Origin: Tepidamorphus sp.
GTDB taxonomy: Bacteria > Pseudomonadota > Alphaproteobacteria > Rhizobiales > Tepidamorphaceae
Assembly (NCBI GenBank): GCA_028280885.1
Contig: JANQKY010000087.1
Span: 1 to 64,000 of the forward strand
Direction of reading: 5' to 3'
DNA: 64,000 nucleotides
Positions 39,852-49,441 of the stretch are shown in pieces (position 1 is the stretch's first letter; each line of letters opens with the position of its first letter). A program made the position numbers and the translations under genes. Under the pieces are notes generated by a model, which was not told the DNA's origin, searched no databases, and saw only the letters and a list, made by a program, of their open reading frames with translations.

Positions 39852-41941
39852 CGAAAACCCAGAAGGCGGGGACCCTGCGTGTCGCAACCGATGTCGGGGG
39901 CACGTTCACCGACCTGGTCGCCTTCGAAACCGGGCCGGAGGGCATGCGGATCACGACGGCGAAATCCGATACGACGCCGCCGGATTTCGAGACGGGCGTA
40001 CTGAATGTGCTCGCCAGGGGTGGCATCAAGCCCGGCGATGTCGACTTCATGGCGCATGGCACGACGGTGGTCATCAACGCGCTGACCGAACGCAAGGGCG
40101 TCAAGGTCGGCCTGATCACGACGGAAGGCTTCCGCGACACGCTCGAGATCGCCCGCGGCAACCGGCCGGATTTCTTCAATCTGCACTACATCAAGCCGGC
40201 GCCTTTCGTGCCGCGCCACCTGCGTGCCGAGCTGCCAGGCCGGATGACCTATCAGGGCAAGGAGCGGATACCGCTCGATCTTACCCGCCTGCCGGCGATC
40301 ATCGAGCACTTCCGCATAGAAGGCGTTCAGGCCGTGGCGGTCTCGCTTCTGCATTCCTATGCCAATACCGCCCATGAGGTGGCCGTGCTCGCCGAGGTGA
40401 AGCGGCTGTGGCCGGAGGTCTCGGTCGTCGCGAGCCACCAGATCACCCGGGAGTGGCGCGAATACGAGCGCACCAACACCGCCGTCTTGTCGGCCTATGT
40501 GCAGCCGGTCGCGGCGCGCTATCTCGACAAGCTCGATGCCGGGCTGAAACGCCAGGGCCTGCGCCAGCCGCCCTATATCATGCAGTCGAATTGCGGCGTC
40601 GACGGCCTTGCCGCCACCTCGGCGATCCCGATCACCATGGTCGAGAGCGGCCCGGCATCCGGCTTCTGGGGCGCGGCGGAACTCAGCAAGCTGATCGGCG
40701 AGCCGAACATCCTGGCGCTCGATATCGGCGGCACGACGGCGAAGTGCTCGCTGATCGAGGGCGGCGAAGTGCGGATCATGACCGACTACTGGATCGAGCG
40801 GACCCGCAAGTCGGCGGGCTATCCGATCATGGTGCCGGTGGTCGACCTGGTCGAGATCGGCAATGGCGGCGGCTCGATCGCCTGGGTCGACGATTACGGC
40901 AAGCTGCATGTCGGGCCGCAATCGGCCGGCGCGCTGCCGGGGCCGGCGGCCTATGGCAAGGGCGGCAGCGAGGCGACCACCACCGACGCCAATCTCTGGC
41001 TCGGCCGGATCAACCGCGACTATTTCTGCGGCGGCGACGTCACCGCCGACATGGCGGCGGCCGAGACGGCGCTTAAAACGGTCGGCGACCGGCTCGGTGT
41101 TTCGACGGACGATGCCGCCCAGGGCATCATCCGGATCGCCAACAACAACATGGTCAACGCGCTGAAGCTCGTCAGCCTCAACCGCGGCTACGACACCCGC
41201 GACTTCACCCTGCTGGCCTTTGGCGGCGGCGGCGGGATGCATGCAGTCGCGCTCGGCCAGGAATTGCAGGTCAGGAAGGTCGTGGTGCCGGCGGCCGCCA
41301 GCGTCTTCTCGGCCTGGGGCATGATGATGTCGGACCTGCGGCGCGACCTGTTCGTGACCCACCTGACCGACCTGGCCGAGGGCGCTGGCCCCGAGATCGA
41401 GGCAGTCTTCGCCGAGGCCGAGGCGCAGGCGCGGGAAACGTTCGCGGCCGAGGGAGTCGATCCGGCCGCGCTCAGGTTCATCCGCTATGGCAAGTTCCGC
41501 TACCAGAACCAGGAGCACACGACGGAGGTGCCGATCGAGGGGCGGATCACCGATGCCGGTCTCGATGCGATCGCCGAGGACTTCCGGCAGGCCTATGAGC
41601 GCGAATACACCTACCGGCTCGACGCGCCGGTCGAGATGGTCGGGATCCACCTTGTGGCGCGCGCCGAGGTCGGCAAGCTGACGATGGCGCCGGCGGCGCT
41701 TGGCGAGGCCGATGCCAGCCCGGCGCTGAAGGGGCGGCGCGCGGTCGACTACGCGCTCGAAGGGGTTCACGAGGCGGCGATCTATGACGGCGAAAAGCTC
41801 GCGCCGGGGATGGCGTTTACCGGACCGGCGGTCATAGAGGATCCGGGCACCACGATCGTCATCCATCCCGGCAATGCCGTTTCGATCGATACGTATCGCA
41901 ACATCCATATCGAGATCGGCGAGACGGGAGTGGTGCAATGA
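39848..41941 (+). CDS. hyuA: Hydantoinase/oxoprolinase subunit A (ATP-dependent)
   Basis: ASKHA-type ATPase subunit of 697 residues. The N-terminal phosphate motif ATDVGGTFTDLVAF and the second one LDIGGTTAKCSLIEGG are clear; HGTTVVINALTERKG, AYVQPVAARYLDKLD and NCGVDGLAATSAIPITMVESGPA are family hallmarks. With subunit B it uses ATP to open a cyclic amide; relatives act on 5-oxoproline, N-methylhydantoin, caprolactam or hydantoins. Unlike the D-hydantoinase at 773 it is ATP-driven. Overlaps its neighbours by four bases each side. Substrate unknown. Confidence 0.93.
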   Translation: MTKTQKAGTLRVATDVGGTFTDLVAFETGPEGMRITTAKSDTTPPDFETGVLNVLARGGIKPGDVDFMAHGTTVVINALTERKGVKVGLITTEGFRDTLEIARGNRPDFFNLHYIKPAPFVPRHLRAELPGRMTYQGKERIPLDLTRLPAIIEHFRIEGVQAVAVSLLHSYANTAHEVAVLAEVKRLWPEVSVVASHQITREWREYERTNTAVLSAYVQPVAARYLDKLDAGLKRQGLRQPPYIMQSNCGVDGLAATSAIPITMVESGPASGFWGAAELSKLIGEPNILALDIGGTTAKCSLIEGGEVRIMTDYWIERTRKSAGYPIMVPVVDLVEIGNGGGSIAWVDDYGKLHVGPQSAGALPGPAAYGKGGSEATTTDANLWLGRINRDYFCGGDVTADMAAAETALKTVGDRLGVSTDDAAQGIIRIANNNMVNALKLVSLNRGYDTRDFTLLAFGGGGGMHAVALGQELQVRKVVVPAAASVFSAWGMMMSDLRRDLFVTHLTDLAEGAGPEIEAVFAEAEAQARETFAAEGVDPAALRFIRYGKFRYQNQEHTTEVPIEGRITDAGLDAIAEDFRQAYEREYTYRLDAPVEMVGIHLVARAEVGKLTMAPAALGEADASPALKGRRAVDYALEGVHEAAIYDGEKLAPGMAFTGPAVIEDPGTTIVIHPGNAVSIDTYRNIHIEIGETGVVQ

Positions 41942-43578
41942 CCAACGATCCCATCACGCTGGAGATCATCCAGAACTCGCTGCAGGCGGCGGCCGACGAG
42001 ATGTTCGCGGCGATGCGCAAGACGGCGATGTCGTCGATCATCTACGAGGTGCTCGACATGGGCACCGGCATTACCGATGCGGCGGGCCGCATCGCCTCGT
42101 CGGGCGCCGGCATTCCCGCCTTTGTCGGTGTGCTCGACAAGTCCGTGCAGTTCATCGCGGGCAAGCACGACGATATCCGGCCCGGCGACGTCTTCATCAC
42201 CAACGACCCCTGGCATGGCGGGGTGACGCATCTGAACGACCTCGTGCTCGCCATGCCGGTCTTCGCGGACGGGACGCTGATCGCCTGGACGGCGAATATC
42301 GCGCATAACTCCGATGTCGGCGGCATGGCGCCGGGTTCGCTGACGGGCGAGGCGACCGAGATCTTCCAGGAGGGCTTGCGGCTGCCGGCCGTCAAGCTGA
42401 TCCGCGAGGGCGTGACCGACCAGTCCGTGATGGACATCATCACGTGTAATTCGCGCATGCCGGATTTCCTGCTCGGCGACGTCTGGGCGGCGATCGCCTC
42501 GGTGCGCGTCGGCGCGCGGCGGATCGAGGGGCTTGCCGAAAAGTATGGCGCTGCGACCTTCACCGCCGCGATGGACAGCTTCATGGCCTTCGGCGAGGCC
42601 TCGGCGCGGGCGCAGCTTAAAGGACTGCCCAAGGGCATCTTCGAATTGTCCGAGCCGCAGGACGACGGCCGCGTCTTTTCGGTCAAGGTGACGATCACGG
42701 ACGACGAATTCACCGTCGACCTGCGCGACAATCCCGATCAGGACGTCGGCCCGACAAACACCAGCCGCGACGGCACCGTCGTCTGCGCCCAGATGATCTT
42801 CAAGTCGCTGACCGATCCCGACGTGCCGGCCAATGACGGCGCCTTCCGGCCGCTCACCGTGCTGACCCGCGAGGGCTCGGTGTTCCATGCCCGCGAGCCT
42901 TCGGCGCTCGGCTTCTACTACGAGACCGAGGTGCGCGTTTACGACCTGATCTGGCGCTGCCTTGCCCCGCATATCCCGGAGCGCCTGCCGGCCGGCCATT
43001 TCAGCTCGATCTGCGGGACGTTCATCGGCGGAACGCATCCCGACACGGGCCGGCAATACACCATCATCGAGCCGCAGATCGGTGGCTGGGGCGCCTGGGA
43101 GGGGCAGAACGGCAATGCCTGCATCTTCTCCGGCTTCCATGGCGAGACCTACAACACGCCGGCCGAAATCTCGGAGGCCCGCAACGGGCTCTATGTCGAC
43201 CGGATGGAACTGAACACGGAGGCCGGCGGCGAGGGCGAATTCACCGGCGGGCGCGGCCTGGTGCTGGAATACCGCATTCGCACGCAAAGCGGCTTCCTGA
43301 CAGCGGGCTATACGCGCTCGACGGTCAAGCCGTGGCCGTTGCAGGGCGGCGTCGAAGGCTCGGGCAACTATGTCGAGGTGATCAAACCGGCGGGAACCGA
43401 GCGCTACAGCTTCGTCTCCGGCCTCGACCTCACCACCGACGACGTGGTCCGGGTCGTGACCTCCAGCGGCGCCGGTTATGGCGATCCGCAGAAGCGGGAT
43501 CGCGACGCGGTAAGGGCGGATATCAAGGACGGGCTGATCGATGCCGAGCGAGCCCGGCAACTCTACGGGGAGATATGA
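41938..43578 (+). CDS. hyuB: Hydantoinase/oxoprolinase subunit B
   Basis: Subunit of 546 residues. The usual start DPITLEIIQNSLQAAADEMFAAMRKTAMS, then SSGAGIPAFVGVLDKSVQF, TNDPWHGGVTHLNDL, AHNSDVGGMAPGS and the C-terminal GLDLTTDDVVRVVTSSGAGYGDP are all typical. ATGA overlap with subunit A assures balanced translation. One base separates its stop from the start of the M24 peptidase gene. Confidence 0.93.
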   Translation: MTNDPITLEIIQNSLQAAADEMFAAMRKTAMSSIIYEVLDMGTGITDAAGRIASSGAGIPAFVGVLDKSVQFIAGKHDDIRPGDVFITNDPWHGGVTHLNDLVLAMPVFADGTLIAWTANIAHNSDVGGMAPGSLTGEATEIFQEGLRLPAVKLIREGVTDQSVMDIITCNSRMPDFLLGDVWAAIASVRVGARRIEGLAEKYGAATFTAAMDSFMAFGEASARAQLKGLPKGIFELSEPQDDGRVFSVKVTITDDEFTVDLRDNPDQDVGPTNTSRDGTVVCAQMIFKSLTDPDVPANDGAFRPLTVLTREGSVFHAREPSALGFYYETEVRVYDLIWRCLAPHIPERLPAGHFSSICGTFIGGTHPDTGRQYTIIEPQIGGWGAWEGQNGNACIFSGFHGETYNTPAEISEARNGLYVDRMELNTEAGGEGEFTGGRGLVLEYRIRTQSGFLTAGYTRSTVKPWPLQGGVEGSGNYVEVIKPAGTERYSFVSGLDLTTDDVVRVVTSSGAGYGDPQKRDRDAVRADIKDGLIDAERARQLYGEI

Positions 43579-43579
43579 G

Positions 43580-44677
43580 ATGACAGCGAATACCGACCGT
43601 ATTGCCAGGCTGCGCGCCACCATGGCGGAAGAGGGCGTCGCGCTGGTGGCGCTGGCGCCGGGTGCGCATATGCGCTGGCTTCTGGGCGTCGACCCGCATG
43701 GCGACGAGCGGCCGTTGCTTGCCTGCGTCACGGCTGGGCATGCCGGCTTCCTGATGCCGGCGCTCGAGGCCGAAAGCGCGCGGCAGCACACCGACCTGCC
43801 GTTCTATACCTGGGCCGACGACGAGGGGCCGCAGGGCGCCTTCGACCGGCTGCTGAGCGACTTCAGCGCCGAAGATGCCGGCTCCATCGTGCTCGACGAG
43901 TGCATGCGCGCCGATCACGCGGCGCTCGTCCAGGACCGGCTGCCGGCCGCCCGGCGGCAATTCACCGCCACGACCGTCGGCGCGCTCCGGATGCGCAAGG
44001 ACCGCGAAGAATATGCCCGCCTCAAGCGCAATGCCGGCACCGCCGACACCGCGATGCAGGCCGCCTGGGCGGCGATGAAGCCCGGCATGCGCGAGGTGGA
44101 TGTCGCCGAAATCGCCCGGAACAGCTTCCGTGACCAGGGCGCGACGCCGCTCTTTTCGATCGTCGGGGCGGGCGGCAATGGCGCCTTCCCCCACCACCAA
44201 ACCGGCGAGACCGTGCTGAGGGCCGGCGATGTCGTCGTCATGGATATCGGCGGCCGGCTCGACGGCTATTCCTCGGATATCACGCGGATGGCGGTGATCG
44301 GACAGGCGCCCGAGGGCTATGACGAGATCCACGCGATCGTCGACGCGGCGGTCGAGGCGGCGCTGTCGGCGGCCCGGCCGGGCGCGAAGGCCCATCAGAT
44401 CGACGATGCGGCGCGCGGCGTGATCACGGATGCGGGCTATGGCGACTTCTTCGTCCACCGCACCGGCCACGGGTTGGGGCTCGAGGGGCACGAGCCGCCC
44501 TACATAACCGCGACGTCGCAGACCGTGCTCGACGAGGGCATGGTGTTTTCCATCGAGCCCGGCATCTATCTGCCCGGCCGCTTCGGCCTGCGGCTGGAGG
44601 AAATCGTCATCCTGCGCGTCGACGGGCCGGAAATTCTGTCCGACCTGCCGCGCGATTGCCGGGTGATCGATGGCTGA
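43580..44677 (+). CDS. M24-family metallopeptidase (Xaa-Pro peptidase/creatinase type)
   Basis: Pita-bread enzyme of 365 residues with all dinuclear metal ligands: Asp in VVMDIGGRLDG and SSDITRMAV, His in HRTGHGLGLEGHE, Glu in FSIEPGIYL and LRLEEIVIL. The N-terminal creatinase-like domain covers about the first 130 residues. Members cleave Xaa-Pro bonds, creatine or similar C-N bonds. Located between two hydantoinase B genes; it could act on the ring-opened product or on an imported peptide. The ATG at 43580 follows GGGGAGATATGAG; the last eight bases overlap the next gene. Confidence 0.9.
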   Translation: MTANTDRIARLRATMAEEGVALVALAPGAHMRWLLGVDPHGDERPLLACVTAGHAGFLMPALEAESARQHTDLPFYTWADDEGPQGAFDRLLSDFSAEDAGSIVLDECMRADHAALVQDRLPAARRQFTATTVGALRMRKDREEYARLKRNAGTADTAMQAAWAAMKPGMREVDVAEIARNSFRDQGATPLFSIVGAGGNGAFPHHQTGETVLRAGDVVVMDIGGRLDGYSSDITRMAVIGQAPEGYDEIHAIVDAAVEAALSAARPGAKAHQIDDAARGVITDAGYGDFFVHRTGHGLGLEGHEPPYITATSQTVLDEGMVFSIEPGIYLPGRFGLRLEEIVILRVDGPEILSDLPRDCRVIDG

Positions 44678-46250
44678 CCGGTTCACGCTGGCGGTCATCG
44701 AGGCGGGTCTCGAAGCCGCGGCGACCGAGATGTTCGAGACGCTGCGCAAGACGGCGATGAGCCCGATCATCTACGAGGTGCTCGATGTCGGCACCGGCAT
44801 CACCGATGCCGACGGGGCGCTGGTCAGTTCGGGCGCGGGCATCCCCTCCTTCATCGGCGTCCTGGACAAGTCGGTGAAGGCGATCCTGGCGCGCGAGGCC
44901 GGGCGGATCGCAGACGGTGACGTCTTCATCGTCAACGATCCGAACCATGGCGGGGTGACGCATTTGAACGACATCGTCGTCGCCGAGCCGGTCTTCCATG
45001 ATGGCGCGATCGTCGCCTGGGCGGCCTCGATCGCCCATTGGGGCGATATCGGCGGGCGGACGTCCGGATCGATGGCCGTCGACGTCACCGAGATCGTCGC
45101 CGAGGGGCTGCGGCTGCCGGTCGCGCGGCTCTTCGAAGCGGGCCGGCGGAACGCGGCGGTGTTCGACATCATCCGGGCGAATTCGCGGCTGCCGGATTTC
45201 GTCTCCGGTGATCTCGCCGCCCAGGTCGCCGCCGGGCGGCGGGCGGCCGCGATCCTGCGCGGGATGTGCGACCGCTACGGCGCGGCAACGCTGAAACAGG
45301 CGATAGCCGACGCCCGCAAGGACGGCGAGGCGCGCGCGCGGGCGGGGCTTGCGAGGTTGCCGAAGGGCCGCTTCGAGATCAGCGAGCCGCAGGACGACAG
45401 ATCGACGTGGCATGCCGTGATCGAGATCACCGACGAGGCCTTCACCGTCGACCTGCGCGATGCGCCGGAGCAGTCCTCCGGGCCCCACAACACCAGCCGC
45501 GACGGCTCGGTGATCGCCTGCCAGATGCTGTTCAAGGTGCTGACCGATCCCGAGCGCTTCGCCAATGCCGGCTCGTTCGCGCCGCTGACCGTGTTGACCC
45601 GGCCGGGCACCGTCTTCCATGCCGGCCCGGCCGCCGCGCAGGGTTATTATTTCGAGGCCCGCATCCGCCTGTTCGACATGCTCTGGCACTGCATGGCCCA
45701 GGGGATGGCCAGCACCTTGCCCGACCGCCTGCCGGCAGGCCATTTCGCCAGCATCTTCGGCACGGTGATCGCCGGACATCATCCAGACAGCGGCCGGGCC
45801 TTCACCATGGTCGAGCCGCAGATGGGCGGCTGGGGCGCGACGGCGGAGCGCGACGGGGAGGGACCGATCTACTCGACCAGCCATGGCGACACGTTCAACT
45901 GTCCCGTCGAGATCGCCGAGGCGCGCTATGGGCTGGAGGTCGTCGAGAAACGGCTCAATCCGGCCCCGCCCGCTCCGCACTGTCATGTCGGCGGGCCGGG
46001 CATCGTCACGCGCTACCGGCTGCGGGCGCCGGCGGTTCTGTCGGCCGGGCTGTCGCACGCGAAAGTACCGGTCTGGTCGCATGGCGACGCGCCGCCGGGG
46101 GGCGTCAACAGCCTGCGCATCGAGACGGCGGCCGGCGAGGTCGAAACATACCGCTTCGTCAGCGGCTACGCCCTGCAGCCCGGCGACAGCGTCGAGATCA
46201 GCACGGCCAGCGGCGGCAACGCGCCGGTTGCTAACCGGATGCCCGGTTGA
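44670..46250 (+). CDS. Second hydantoinase/oxoprolinase subunit B paralogue
   Basis: Protein of 526 residues homologous to the B subunit at 41938: FTLAVIEAGLEAAATEMFETLRKTAMS, SSGAGIPSFIGVLDKSVKAI, VNDPNHGGVTHLNDIV and a VSGYALQPGDSVEISTASGG end. The match is clear but divergent; for example, the common THxxDVGG is replaced by AHWGDIGGRTSGS. No second A subunit accompanies it, so it might form an alternative complex with the A subunit at 39848. The last 20 bases overlap the convergent iron alcohol dehydrogenase gene. Confidence 0.88.
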   Translation: MADRFTLAVIEAGLEAAATEMFETLRKTAMSPIIYEVLDVGTGITDADGALVSSGAGIPSFIGVLDKSVKAILAREAGRIADGDVFIVNDPNHGGVTHLNDIVVAEPVFHDGAIVAWAASIAHWGDIGGRTSGSMAVDVTEIVAEGLRLPVARLFEAGRRNAAVFDIIRANSRLPDFVSGDLAAQVAAGRRAAAILRGMCDRYGAATLKQAIADARKDGEARARAGLARLPKGRFEISEPQDDRSTWHAVIEITDEAFTVDLRDAPEQSSGPHNTSRDGSVIACQMLFKVLTDPERFANAGSFAPLTVLTRPGTVFHAGPAAAQGYYFEARIRLFDMLWHCMAQGMASTLPDRLPAGHFASIFGTVIAGHHPDSGRAFTMVEPQMGGWGATAERDGEGPIYSTSHGDTFNCPVEIAEARYGLEVVEKRLNPAPPAPHCHVGGPGIVTRYRLRAPAVLSAGLSHAKVPVWSHGDAPPGGVNSLRIETAAGEVETYRFVSGYALQPGDSVEISTASGGNAPVANRMPG

Positions 46251-47388
46251 GGATCTCCATCACCTGAGATGCCTCCGTAATCGGGCGGGGGTTGGCCTTG
46301 ACGAACAGGTTGGCAAGCGACAGTTCGGCGATCTTCGCGTAGTCGGCGGGGTCGGTATCGACCTCCTTCAGGGTCGTCGGCATGCCGATGCGCTTCAGAA
46401 ACCCGCGCAGCGCCTCGGGCGCGTCGTCTGCGTCCGCGCAGCCGAGCGCCGAAGCGATCGGTCCGAACCGGTCGCCGACCACCTCGGCGTTATACTCCAT
46501 CACCGCCGGCAGCAGCACGCAGGACGTATGCCCGTGGGCGACGCCGGAGACGGCACCGAGCTGATGGCCGATGCCGTGGCTTGCGCCATAGGGCACCCGG
46601 CCGATGCCGATGGCGGCGAGCCACACCCCGAACTGGGCGTTCTGACGCGCTTCGAGGTCTTCCGGATCGGCCTTGGTCGCCTCCAGCGACGTGAACAGCA
46701 GCGGCAGCGCTTCGGCGGCGAGCGCGCTTGCGTAGGGGTTGGGGTTCGCCGACAGGATCGTCTCGACTGCGTGGTCGATCGCTCGTACCCCGGTCGACAG
46801 CCACAGCCATTCCGGCGTGCGCCGGGCGAGATAAGGATCGTAGTGCACGTGGCGGGCGGGGAACCATTTCGAGCGGAAGCCAGTCTTGATCTTCGTTTTT
46901 TCGTCGACGCCGGCGCCGATCACGCCGAATTCGGCGCCCGACAGGGTCGTCGGGACGACCGTGTAGCGGCAGGGGAAGGTGAGATCGTCGAGCGCGCCCG
47001 ACAGGGTGCGGGCGGCGAAATCCGGCATGTCGGCGGGATCGGTGATGCCGGCGGCCGAGCAGATCAGCGCCACCTTGGTGGTTTCGATCGCGCTGCCCCC
47101 GCCGACGACGAGGATATCGTCCGGGCGGATCTCGCGGGTCGCGGCGATCAGTTCGGCGATGCTCGAAAACGGCGCGTGTTCGCGCACGCGTGAGAAGTGC
47201 AGGGCGCAGGCCGGGCCCAGCGCGTCGATCAGCGCGCGGGTTTCCGGCGCATCGGCGAGCGACCGGGCGGTGACGACGATGACGCGTGCTTCACCTGTCT
47301 TGGGCAGAAGGGCTGGAAGGGCCTCGGCGACGCGATCGCCATAGGAGACTTGCTCCTGCCGTATCAGTTCGAAACTGCCCTTGAACAC
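46231..47388 (-). CDS. Iron-containing alcohol dehydrogenase
   Basis: Group III metal alcohol dehydrogenase of 385 residues. The NAD(P) motif is VVGGGSAIETTK; metal-binding residues are visible in GVRAIDHAVE (Asp, His) and SHGIGHQLGAVSGVAHGHTS (His residues). It would oxidise an alcohol or reduce an aldehyde/keto acid; the maleylacetate reductase branch is also related. The GTG at 47388 was chosen because GGGAGG lies eight bases ahead; an in-frame TTG at 47445 has no ribosome site. It is divergent from the LysR gene and may be under its control. Confidence 0.85.
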   Translation of the reverse strand: MFKGSFELIRQEQVSYGDRVAEALPALLPKTGEARVIVVTARSLADAPETRALIDALGPACALHFSRVREHAPFSSIAELIAATREIRPDDILVVGGGSAIETTKVALICSAAGITDPADMPDFAARTLSGALDDLTFPCRYTVVPTTLSGAEFGVIGAGVDEKTKIKTGFRSKWFPARHVHYDPYLARRTPEWLWLSTGVRAIDHAVETILSANPNPYASALAAEALPLLFTSLEATKADPEDLEARQNAQFGVWLAAIGIGRVPYGASHGIGHQLGAVSGVAHGHTSCVLLPAVMEYNAEVVGDRFGPIASALGCADADDAPEALRGFLKRIGMPTTLKEVDTDPADYAKIAELSLANLFVKANPRPITEASQVMEILNRASG

Positions 47389-47540
47389 GCTGAAGCCCTC
47401 CCGCGGATTGTTGCTGTCGCGAGCATCAATCGAAAGGCCCCTCAAGACAAGATAGCGTAGGACAAGACGGCCTCGGCGCCGTATTTTCGAAGGATGGTTG
47501 GACAGTGGACTGAGCGGGCGTGCTGGCGCCGGAGGATCCT

Positions 47541-48503
47541 GTGGCGACGCTGAACTTGCGGTTTCTGGAAACGTTCGTCTGGGCGGCGCGGCTGAAGAGC
47601 TTCACCCAGGCGGCCGACAAGCTGAACGCGACGCAGCCGGCGGTCTCCTCGCGCATCGCGAGCCTTGAGGCCGAACTCGGCGTCAAGCTGTTCATCCGCG
47701 AGCATAACAGCCTGAAACTGACCGCCGACGGGCTGAAGGCGCTCGCGGGGGCGGAAGCGCTGCTCAGGTCCTCGCAGCATTTCGTCGACGAGATCACCGG
47801 GGCCGCGGAACTCTCCGGCACCGTGCGCATCGGCATCAGCGACACCGTGGCGCTGACCTGGCTCGGCGAGATGATCCGCCAGTCGAACGAGCGGTTTCCC
47901 GGCCTCCGGCTGGAATTCACCTCGCATACCAGCGTCGACCTGATGGAGTTCCTGCGCACCGGCGAAATCGACCTGGCGCTTGCCATGGGGCCGCTGGTCG
48001 ACGAGGGCTTCGAGAACATCGAATTGTGCACCTATGCCTGCCGGTGGATCGCCTCGCCGAAACTGAAGCTTTCGGGCAAGCCGGTCGGCATCGAGGAACT
48101 GGCCCGCTATCCGATCCTGTCCTTTCCGACCGGATCGCAGCCCTATGCGGCGATCAGCCGGTATTTCCAGCAGTTCGAGCAGCGCGACGTGACGCTTTAT
48201 CCGGTCAATTCGCTGGCGATGATCATCCGTATGACGATCGACGGGATCGGCGTTGCGACAATTCCGCCGGTGGTGGCGCTCCGGGAGCTGGCGCGAGGCG
48301 ACCTGGAAGTGTTCGAGTCCCAGCAGCCGACTCCGCCGATGCGCTTCCATGCCGTCTACCGCGACGTGCCGACGGAGCGCATTCCGGCATCGGTCGCGGA
48401 GCTGGCGCGCGAGGTCGCGCATGAATATTGCCAGGCCAGCGATCCCGATCTCGCCTGGAACCGGGCGAGCATGCGATTGTCCTTAAGCGACCGTACGCGA
48501 TAG
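47541..48503 (+). CDS. LysR-family transcriptional regulator
   Basis: Regulator of 320 residues with an N-terminal winged helix (LNLRFLETFVWAARLKSFTQAADKLNATQPAVSSRIASLE) and a periplasmic-binding-like effector domain (from about residue 90, SGTVRIGISDTVALTWL onward). The GTG at 47541 follows GGAGG by five bases; another GTG at 47520 is less well placed. Its neighbours are a divergent iron alcohol dehydrogenase and a same-direction amidase/RraA/TRAP operon; an inverted repeat sits directly after it. Confidence 0.92.
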   Translation: MATLNLRFLETFVWAARLKSFTQAADKLNATQPAVSSRIASLEAELGVKLFIREHNSLKLTADGLKALAGAEALLRSSQHFVDEITGAAELSGTVRIGISDTVALTWLGEMIRQSNERFPGLRLEFTSHTSVDLMEFLRTGEIDLALAMGPLVDEGFENIELCTYACRWIASPKLKLSGKPVGIEELARYPILSFPTGSQPYAAISRYFQQFEQRDVTLYPVNSLAMIIRMTIDGIGVATIPPVVALRELARGDLEVFESQQPTPPMRFHAVYRDVPTERIPASVAELAREVAHEYCQASDPDLAWNRASMRLSLSDRTR

Positions 48504-48508
48504 AAATT

Positions 48509-48530
48509 ATATTAGTCGGCGCCATAATAT
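48509..48530. promoter_or_regulatory. AT-rich inverted repeat before the amidase/TRAP operon
   Basis: ATATTA and TAATAT form a perfect inverted repeat with a 10-base spacer containing GGCGCC. It starts six bases after the LysR stop and about 100 bases before the amidase gene. A T-N11-A pattern (48512-48524) fits the loose LysR-box rule. It is the best candidate site for the LysR protein to drive the downstream operon. Confidence 0.4.
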
Positions 48531-48630
48531 TTTTTTATGCGCTGCCCCATTTTTTCCCGTTGGACAATCCGGGGGCCAGCGGCGGTATTGACAGCCCTCG
48601 GACGTCGCATCGGAAGGAGCGGGGAGCGCC

Positions 48631-49431
48631 ATGAAGATTGCAATGATTCAAATGAATTCGCAGGGCGACAAGGCCGCGAATATCGCCATGGCCGGCGAGT
48701 TGATCGCCGAGGCCGCCGACGACCAGCCGGACCTCGTCATCCTGCCCGAATACTGGGCGCTTCTGGGCAACGGGCCGCAGGAGATGCATGCCAGCGCCGA
48801 GACCTTTCCCGACGGTGACGCCTATGCCGCGATGAAGTCCTGGGCGATGACGCACAAGGTGACCCTGCATGGCGGCAGCATCGTCGAGAAGCAGGGCAAC
48901 GCCCATTACAACACCACCGTGGTGTTCAATCCCGATGGCGAGGAGATCGCCCGCTACCGCAAGATGCACCTGTTCGATGTCGACGTGCCCGGCGGCGTCT
49001 CCCATCGCGAAAGCGAGATGGTGACCGGCGGCGACGACATCGTCACCTATGAATGCGCCGGCCTCACCGTCGGCTGCAGCATCTGCTACGATATCCGCTT
49101 TCCCGAACTGTTCCGGGCTTTGCGTGACAAGGGCGCCGACGTCATCGCGCTGCCGGCCGCCTTCACGCTGATGACCGGCAAGGACCACTGGGAAGTGCTG
49201 GCGCGGGCGCGGGCGATCGAGACCCAGACCCATTTCGTCGCGGTCGGCCAGTTCGGCACCCATGCCGAGGGCAAGCGGGCCTGTTACGGCCATTCGATGG
49301 TAATCGATCCCTGGGGTCATGTGGTTTCCCAGGTCGGCGACCATATCGGCACGGCGAGCGCGAAGGTCGATTCCGAATATGCCAGGCGGGTGCGCCAGAA
49401 CGTTCCCGTCCAAGACCATCGCGTTCTGTGA
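48631..49431 (+). CDS. Carbon-nitrogen hydrolase (omega-amidase/Nit-like)
   Basis: Nitrilase-superfamily amidase of 266 residues with the catalytic set Glu in LVILPEYWALLG, Lys in YRKMHLFDVD and Cys in CSICYDIRFPELFRAL. The RFPELFR and HLFDVD segments place it near omega-amidase and deaminated-glutathione amidase (Nit1/Nit2), which hydrolyse alpha-keto-acid amides. It has a GGAAGGAG site. First gene of an operon with an RraA-like protein and a TRAP transporter, so it probably deamidates the imported compound. Confidence 0.87.
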   Translation: MKIAMIQMNSQGDKAANIAMAGELIAEAADDQPDLVILPEYWALLGNGPQEMHASAETFPDGDAYAAMKSWAMTHKVTLHGGSIVEKQGNAHYNTTVVFNPDGEEIARYRKMHLFDVDVPGGVSHRESEMVTGGDDIVTYECAGLTVGCSICYDIRFPELFRALRDKGADVIALPAAFTLMTGKDHWEVLARARAIETQTHFVAVGQFGTHAEGKRACYGHSMVIDPWGHVVSQVGDHIGTASAKVDSEYARRVRQNVPVQDHRVL

Positions 49432-49441
49432 GGCCTTGAAG

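Noticed and set aside
46231..46250. Convergent 20-base overlap as a sign of a frameshift or misassembly
   Set aside because: Both genes have normal family ends and intact motifs; short convergent overlaps also occur at 22885-22909 in this compact region.
47389..47445. TTG start for the iron alcohol dehydrogenase
   Set aside because: The extra 19 residues are not family-like and lack a ribosome site; the GTG at 47388 has GGGAGG at good spacing.
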